A DNA stretch of 10,115 nt from Clostridiales bacterium (lineage in GTDB: Bacteria > Bacillota > Clostridia > Lachnospirales > Lachnospiraceae): the NCBI GenBank assembly GCA_029267975.1, contig JAJUHH010000072.1:1-10115 (forward strand), given 5' to 3'. Each line of letters opens with the position of its first letter. The stretch's first letter is position 1. The translations under genes and the position numbers were made by a program. Shown here one piece after another: positions 6,142 through 10,115 of this stretch. The notes under the pieces are model-generated. The model was not told the DNA's origin. It ran no database searches and saw only the letters and a list, made by a program, of their open reading frames with translations.

Positions 6142-6237
6142 ATGTTAATCAATAACAAATTCAGAACACTTGCATCCAATGACAACTTCATACTGAATTC
6201 TCAATGTGGTATTACCTCATGGATTCTGAAAGATTGA
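6142..6237 (+). CDS. 31-residue leader peptide upstream of the ABC exporter (putative attenuation peptide)
   Basis: ATG at 6142 is preceded by GTGAGG (GAGG 6131-6134, 7-base spacing) and follows a consensus promoter by about 28 bases, so translation is very likely. The peptide begins MLINNKFRTL and ends GITSWILKD. It has one Cys, one Trp and no signal peptide. Codons 6-8 encode Lys-Phe-Arg, a +X+ triplet of the kind at which macrolide-bound ribosomes pause when the nascent chain is short. The stop codon lies 75 bases before an intrinsic terminator, and the next genes encode a heterodimeric multidrug-type ABC exporter. This is the same gene order as Bacillus bmrB-bmrC-bmrD. I therefore read it as a cis-acting leader, not a functional protein. 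The alternative is a small secreted or modified peptide exported by the transporter, but no maturation enzyme or leader-peptidase domain is present in the window. Confidence 0.68.
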   Translation: MLINNKFRTLASNDNFILNSQCGITSWILKD

Positions 6238-6312
6238 ATGTGATTTAATATTCTGTCCTGCCCTGCTGCCAGCAGGTACGGATATGGATTACATAGGTTT
6301 TTGGGATATCAT

Positions 6313-6342
6313 GCCATGGTATTATCATACCATGGCTTTTTT
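6313..6342 (+). terminator. Intrinsic terminator between leader ORF and exporter genes (attenuator terminator)
   Basis: GCCATGGTAT (6313-6322) and ATACCATGGC (6327-6336) form a perfect 10-bp stem with a TATC loop, followed at once by six T residues (6337-6342). This is a textbook Rho-independent terminator. It lies about 200 bases upstream of the transporter start on the same transcript, so exporter expression from the leader promoter requires read-through. Confidence 0.92.
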
Positions 6343-6523
6343 ATGTTTATATCTCAAAAAAATCTTAAGAGGACATGAGGAGGAACAGGTCCACAGTAGA
6401 ATTGAAATTGGACAGTAACTATGACTCAAGGAGCATCGCGAATGCTCCATTAAATGCGTCGCATACCAGCACAAGGCCTTGTATATGATCAGGTTCAGGA
6501 AATAATAAGCTTGTACTGAGTGT
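6343..6523 (+). other. Untranslated region between attenuator and first transporter gene, with small hairpins
   Basis: This stretch contains GGAGCAT-CGCGA-ATGCTCC (6430-6448, 7-bp stem), ATGC-GTC-GCAT (6454-6464) and a 12-base perfect palindrome ACAAGGCCTTGT (6471-6482). A very strong ribosome-binding-like sequence GAGGAGG (6377-6383) has no start codon at usable distance. A 37-codon ORF (6375-6488, beginning MRRNRSTVEL) overlaps it, but its own AAGAGG is only 2 bases from the ATG. I do not call it a gene. No second clear promoter was found here. Confidence 0.45.
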
Positions 6524-6533
6524 ATGCCGGAAT

Positions 6534-6538
6534 GGGAG
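6534..6538 (+). promoter_or_regulatory. Ribosome binding site fixing the start of the first ABC gene
   Basis: GGGAG lies 6 bases before the ATG at 6545. The in-frame upstream ATG at 6524 has no purine-rich site, and its extra seven residues (MPEWENE) would be encoded by the binding site itself. Confidence 0.7.
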
Positions 6539-6544
6539 AATGAA

Positions 6545-8308
6545 ATGAAAAAAATATCTAGGTATATCATAAGACATTGGTTTGCTTATCTATTGGCAGT
6601 TCTATGCATTGTGATAGCAGTATCCTTGGATATGCTGTCACCACAGGTAACAAAACGTATCATCGATAATGTCATTGTGGGAGGGGAAATGGAGCTCCTG
6701 CCAAGGCTGCTTATCATGATCTTAATGATTGGTATCGGAAGATGTATCTTCCAGTATTTAAAGGAACTGATCTTTGATGCAGTCAGCTCCAAAATCACTG
6801 TGAATATCAGGCGTGATCTATTTAAGCACATTCAAAGCCTGTCACTTAATTTTTTTGATAAGAATAACACGGGTGAACTGATGTCCCGTGTAAAGGATGA
6901 CGTTGACCAGATCTGGGCTGCTGTGGGCTATATCAGTATGCTGATTATTGAGGTAATTATTCACACCTCCATCGTACTTTACTGTATGTATAGCTTAAGC
7001 CCTACCCTTGCTATCCTTCCCACCATTGCCATGCCCTGTATGGCTGGTCTGGCAATCTTAATGGAGAAGAAGCTGGGTAAGATCTATGAGGCCATCAGCG
7101 AGCAAAATGCACAGTTAAACACCGTAGCACAGGAGAACCTGTCTGGTGTACGTACAGTTAAGGCTTTTGCAAGAGAAAAGCATGAGATTTCTAAGTTTCT
7201 GTCACATAATAAGCGTTACTACGATCTTAATATGCAGCAGTCCAAGGTATTTGTTAAGCTCTATCCTTACTTCCAGTTTGTAACCAAACTGCTGCCCATG
7301 GTTGTGATCATGCTGGGTGGATATCTGGTAATGAAGGATAGGATATCCTTAGGTACCCTGGGTGCTTTTGCAGAATACTCCACTAATATCGTTTGGCCTA
7401 TGGAAATGTTAGGCTGGTTATCCAACGGCTTTGCTTCAGCCATTGCTTCTACCAAACGTATTAATAAGATATATGCAGAGAAGCCAATGATCGTGGAGAA
7501 GGAAAATCCGGTGGTCTTGAATGAAGTAAAGGGTGCAGTTACCTTTGATCAAGTTTCCTTAGCGCTGGACGATAAGACTATCCTATCAGATATCAGCTTC
7601 AGTCTGGCTCCCGGTAAGACCATTGGTATTATGGGTGCTACCGGTACCGGTAAGAGCTCTATCATCAATTTGCTTCAGAGATTTTACGACTCCAGTGAAG
7701 GCAGTATTTATCTGGACGGAGTAAATATAAAGGATTTAACCCTGAAGCAGCTGCGGGGAAGCATTTCCCTGGTTATGCAGGATGTCTTCCTGTTCTCAGA
7801 TACCATTAATGAAAATGTAAAGATGGGAAAGAAAAAATATATTTGTAATGAAGAAGTAGTGGACGCAGTCAGTTACGCTCAGGCAAAGGATTTCATCGAA
7901 AGAATGGAGGATCAGTATGACACCATCGTCGGTGAACGCGGTGTCGGTTTGTCCGGCGGTCAAAAGCAGCGTATCAGTATTGCCAGAGCAATCGCCAAGA
8001 AAACACCCATCCTGGTGCTTGATGATTCAACCTCTGCCCTGGATATGGAGACAGAGCTTGAAATCTGGCGGTCACTCTCACAGATTGAGGCAACGAAGAT
8101 TATTATAGCCCATCGTATCTCCGCTGTCCGCAACGCAGATGAGATCATCATCTTAGAGGATGGTCGGATTGCAGAGCGGGGTACACATGAGACACTGCTT
8201 CAGAACAGAGGCTACTATTATAAAACCTACATGGCACAATACGGCGACTACTTAAACACAGCAGAAACCGATGTAAATGTGCAGAAATTGGAGGCAGTAT
8301 GTCAGTAA
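6545..8308 (+). CDS. Heterodimeric multidrug-type ABC exporter, subunit with degenerate ATPase site (BmrC/LmrC-like)
   Basis: From the preferred start MKKISRYIIRHW the protein is 587 residues, a full half-transporter. An N-terminal ABC type-1 transmembrane domain (about 10-305, six predicted helices) precedes a nucleotide-binding domain (about 330-575). Visible motifs are Walker A GATGTGKS (364-371), Q-loop VMQD (Q412), signature LSGGQKQR (469-476), Walker B ILVLDD (489-494) and H-loop IIAHR (H523). The residue after the Walker B Asp is Asp (D494) where a hydrolysing site has Glu, so this subunit's own ATP site should be weak or non-hydrolytic. It keeps a perfect LSGGQ to complete its partner's site. 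It overlaps the next ABC gene by 10 bases, so the two probably form one heterodimer in the cytoplasmic membrane, exporting drugs or lipophilic compounds. It lies downstream of a leader ORF and terminator. The substrate cannot be told from sequence. No peptidase C39 domain. Confidence 0.9.
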   Translation: MKKISRYIIRHWFAYLLAVLCIVIAVSLDMLSPQVTKRIIDNVIVGGEMELLPRLLIMILMIGIGRCIFQYLKELIFDAVSSKITVNIRRDLFKHIQSLSLNFFDKNNTGELMSRVKDDVDQIWAAVGYISMLIIEVIIHTSIVLYCMYSLSPTLAILPTIAMPCMAGLAILMEKKLGKIYEAISEQNAQLNTVAQENLSGVRTVKAFAREKHEISKFLSHNKRYYDLNMQQSKVFVKLYPYFQFVTKLLPMVVIMLGGYLVMKDRISLGTLGAFAEYSTNIVWPMEMLGWLSNGFASAIASTKRINKIYAEKPMIVEKENPVVLNEVKGAVTFDQVSLALDDKTILSDISFSLAPGKTIGIMGATGTGKSSIINLLQRFYDSSEGSIYLDGVNIKDLTLKQLRGSISLVMQDVFLFSDTINENVKMGKKKYICNEEVVDAVSYAQAKDFIERMEDQYDTIVGERGVGLSGGQKQRISIARAIAKKTPILVLDDSTSALDMETELEIWRSLSQIEATKIIIAHRISAVRNADEIIILEDGRIAERGTHETLLQNRGYYYKTYMAQYGDYLNTAETDVNVQKLEAVCQ

Positions 8309-10083
8309 ATGCCGTAAGAGAAGATGAATATTTAAGAAATGTCAGCAAGAGAGCAACCCTGCTTCGATTATTTCGCTATATGCTGGCTTATAAAAAACCG
8401 ATTGCAGCTGTAATCACAATTATGCTGATTACCGTATCCATTTCCGTCATCAATCCGCTGTTAATCGATCGGGCCATTGATGTTCACATTGCAGGAAGGG
8501 ATCTTCCGGGTCTGATTAAGCTTGGAGCCTTTGCAATTGGACTTAACATTTTATTTGTACTATTGGTAAAGCTTCGTATGTACATTATGGCTAAGGTAAG
8601 CAACAATGTGCTTTTAACCATAAGACAGGAGCTCTACACACATATCCAGAAGCTCAGCTTCAATTTCTTTGACAGTCGTCCAACCGGTAAGATTCTGGCC
8701 AGAATCATTGGTGACGTTAATTCCCTGAAAGATGTGCTCTCCAACAGTGTAACAACCTTAATTCCTGATTTTGTTACAATTGTTGCCGTTGTTGCTATCA
8801 TGCTTGTGATCAACTGGCGGTTAGCTCTGGCGTCCCTGATCTCCCTGCCTTTTATGGCCGGTGGCCTCTGGTACATCCAGACCAGATCCCATAAAAGGTG
8901 GAGAATCCACAGGAAGAAGGGCTCCAATCTTAATGCCTTCATTCATGAGGATCTGTCCGGAATGAGAATTATCCAAAGCTTCACCGCTGAGGAAGAAACA
9001 AGAGAAAGCTTTGATGTACTTTTAAAGGAACATCGGGACTCCTTTATGGATGCGGTTATATTAAATGATGCTTTTGGTTCTGTTATTGATTTCAGCTGGG
9101 GTGTGGGATCTATCTCCATGTATTTTGTGGCAGTGAAACTACTTGGAATAGACGCCGGCGGTGTTGGTACCTTAATGGCTTTTGCCATGTACATCTCCAT
9201 GTTCTGGCATCCCATTATGAACCTGAGTAACTTCTACAATCAATTAATCACCAATATTGCAGGTGCGGAACGTATCTTTGATATATTGGATACCCAGCCG
9301 GATATCGCAGATTCTGAGAATGTAAAAGAATTACCCGAGATCAAGGGAGAGGTTACCTTTGATCATGTATCCTTCGCTTATGACGAGGAGACAAAGGTAC
9401 TTAACGATGTCAGCTTCAAGATCAAGCCCGGCGAGACCATTGCCCTTGTTGGACCTACCGGTGCCGGTAAGACCACCATTGTTAACCTGATCAGTCGTTT
9501 CTATGACGTACAGCAGGGCAGTATCTATATTGACGGTTACAATGTAAAAGAGGTTTCCATTGAGAGTCTGAGAAGGCAGATGGGAATTATGACACAGGAT
9601 AACTTCCTCTTCTCCGGTACCGTGGCAGATAACATTCGCTATGGAAAGCTGGATGCGACCGACGAAGAGATCATTGCTGCTGCCAAAGCGGTCAATGCCC
9701 ATGATTTCATTATGAAGATGGAAAAGGGTTATGAGACGGAGCTCAAGGAGCGCGGTGCCGGATTATCCATTGGTCAGAGACAGCTTTTAGCCTTTGCCAG
9801 AACCATGGTTTCCATGCCCAAGATTCTCATTCTGGACGAGGCAACCTCAAGTATCGATACCCACACAGAGCTATTGGTACAACAGGGTATTGAGGCCTTG
9901 CTAAAGGGCAGAACCTCCTTTGTTATCGCCCACCGCTTATCAACCATCCGTAAGGCGGACCGGATCTTTGTGATCGATGACGGACGCATTCAGGAGCAAG
10001 GCAGCTCAGATGAACTGCTGGCGAAGAAGGGACAATATTATAACCTGTATATGGCTCAATTTAAGAATTTGGATGCATCATAA
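8299..10083 (+). CDS. Heterodimeric multidrug-type ABC exporter, catalytic subunit (BmrD/LmrD-like)
   Basis: The 594-residue half-transporter has a transmembrane domain (about 25-320) and a nucleotide-binding domain (about 350-590). Motifs are Walker A GPTGAGKT (385-392), Q-loop MTQD (Q433), signature LSIGQRQ (489-495), Walker B ILILDE (509-514) with the catalytic Glu E514, and H-loop VIAHRLS (H545). The signature has Ile for the second Gly. With the Asp-for-Glu change in the partner, this gives one consensus site (this Walker A/B plus the partner's LSGGQ) and one degenerate site. That is the arrangement described for TM287/288, LmrCD and BmrCD. GGAGG (8290-8294) lies only 4 bases before the ATG, and the start lies 10 bases inside the previous gene, indicating translational coupling and roughly equal output. 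The gene ends 32 bases before the window edge. No terminator is visible, so more genes may follow. Confidence 0.92.
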   Translation: MSVNAVREDEYLRNVSKRATLLRLFRYMLAYKKPIAAVITIMLITVSISVINPLLIDRAIDVHIAGRDLPGLIKLGAFAIGLNILFVLLVKLRMYIMAKVSNNVLLTIRQELYTHIQKLSFNFFDSRPTGKILARIIGDVNSLKDVLSNSVTTLIPDFVTIVAVVAIMLVINWRLALASLISLPFMAGGLWYIQTRSHKRWRIHRKKGSNLNAFIHEDLSGMRIIQSFTAEEETRESFDVLLKEHRDSFMDAVILNDAFGSVIDFSWGVGSISMYFVAVKLLGIDAGGVGTLMAFAMYISMFWHPIMNLSNFYNQLITNIAGAERIFDILDTQPDIADSENVKELPEIKGEVTFDHVSFAYDEETKVLNDVSFKIKPGETIALVGPTGAGKTTIVNLISRFYDVQQGSIYIDGYNVKEVSIESLRRQMGIMTQDNFLFSGTVADNIRYGKLDATDEEIIAAAKAVNAHDFIMKMEKGYETELKERGAGLSIGQRQLLAFARTMVSMPKILILDEATSSIDTHTELLVQQGIEALLKGRTSFVIAHRLSTIRKADRIFVIDDGRIQEQGSSDELLAKKGQYYNLYMAQFKNLDAS

Positions 10084-10115
10084 GAGGATAGAACTTTATC
10101 TGCTATAGTTACTGA

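Larger units (their letters stand above)
6130..6342 (+). promoter_or_regulatory. Putative translation-coupled transcription attenuator controlling the ABC exporter operon
   Basis: Four segments can pair in exclusive ways. Segment 1 is the leader Shine-Dalgarno region TGAGGTAA (6130-6137). Segment 2 is TGGTATTACCTCATGG (6207-6222), inside the leader ORF. Segments 3 (6313-6322) and 4 (6327-6336) are the terminator arms. Segment 1 matches TTACCTCA (6212-6219) 8 of 8. Segment 3 (CCATGGTA, 6314-6321) can instead pair with TACC..ATGG of segment 2, with a 2-base bulge, which would break the terminator. Segment 4 (ATACCA) can also pair with TGGTAT (6207-6212). A small separate hairpin (CCTGCT-GCC-AGCAGG, 6262-6276) lies between. 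The complementarities are visible in the sequence. Regulation by ribosome stalling is inferred by analogy with bmrB-bmrCD of Bacillus and other antibiotic-responsive leaders. Confidence 0.6.

Noticed and set aside
6524..6544. Upstream ATG as the start of the first ABC gene
   Set aside because: No purine-rich site precedes it, and the GGGAG that serves the ATG at 6545 lies within those codons.
9331..9702. Minus-strand ORF inside the second ABC gene
   Set aside because: It lies antisense to the Walker A-to-signature region, whose protein motifs are intact on the plus strand.
6545..10083. Peptide/bacteriocin ABC exporter with processing peptidase
   Set aside because: Neither half has an N-terminal C39 peptidase domain; both begin directly with the transmembrane domain.
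1..10115. CRISPR array, insertion sequence, tRNA or rRNA gene
   Set aside because: No regularly spaced repeats, transposase motifs or terminal inverted repeats with target duplication were seen, and no tRNA- or rRNA-like stretches were recognised.

Overview
The window looks like chromosomal DNA of an anaerobic, low-to-moderate-GC Firmicute, most likely a Clostridia/Lachnospiraceae-type organism. This rests on strong purine-rich ribosome binding sites, AT-rich intergenic regions, a free-standing three-domain S1 protein, a RelQ-type small alarmone synthetase and a BmrCD/LmrCD-like heterodimeric ABC exporter. The taxonomic call is inference from protein style, not a database match. There are no tRNA, rRNA, CRISPR, transposase or phage genes.

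Layout. (1) 1-431 is the 3' end of a CapA-type metallophosphatase gene, followed by a long AT-rich hairpin at 467-522. (2) galE, UDP-glucose 4-epimerase, lies on the minus strand at 786-1799. (3) A membrane-anchored CAP/SCP-domain protein is at 2074-3054, divergent from galE. (4) A two-gene unit at 3135-4848 encodes an unrecognised protein with a BglII-like nuclease motif plus a probable winged helix. Its stop overlaps the start of an S1-domain RNA-binding protein. (5) A strong UUCG-capped hairpin at 4861-4906 separates that unit from the convergent RelQ-type (p)ppGpp synthetase gene (minus, 4954-5757). (6) A 0.8-kb leader/intergenic region at 5758-6544 holds the most interesting material. (7) Two overlapping ABC exporter half-transporter genes, 6545-8308 and 8299-10083, fill the right end.

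The most notable element is the leader of the ABC exporter operon. A near-perfect sigma-A promoter (6078-6107) drives a 31-codon ORF with its own ribosome binding site (6142-6237). A textbook intrinsic terminator (6313-6342) follows, still about 200 bases before the first transporter gene. One segment inside the small ORF (6207-6222) is complementary both to the ORF's own Shine-Dalgarno region (6130-6137, 8 of 8) and to the left arm of the terminator (6314-6321, 8 pairs with a 2-base bulge). It also reproduces part of the terminator hairpin. This gives a four-segment, mutually exclusive folding scheme of the trp/bmrB type. The leader peptide carries a Lys-Phe-Arg (+X+) triplet at codons 6-8, a pattern known to stall macrolide-bound ribosomes. 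I infer that the exporter is switched on by ribosome stalling (antibiotic-sensing attenuation).

The exporter halves have complementary asymmetric ATPase motifs: an Asp replaces the catalytic Glu in the first, and LSIGQ replaces LSGGQ in the second. This is as expected for a heterodimer with one degenerate ATP site. The other genes are ordinary housekeeping or envelope functions with no clear functional link to the exporter.
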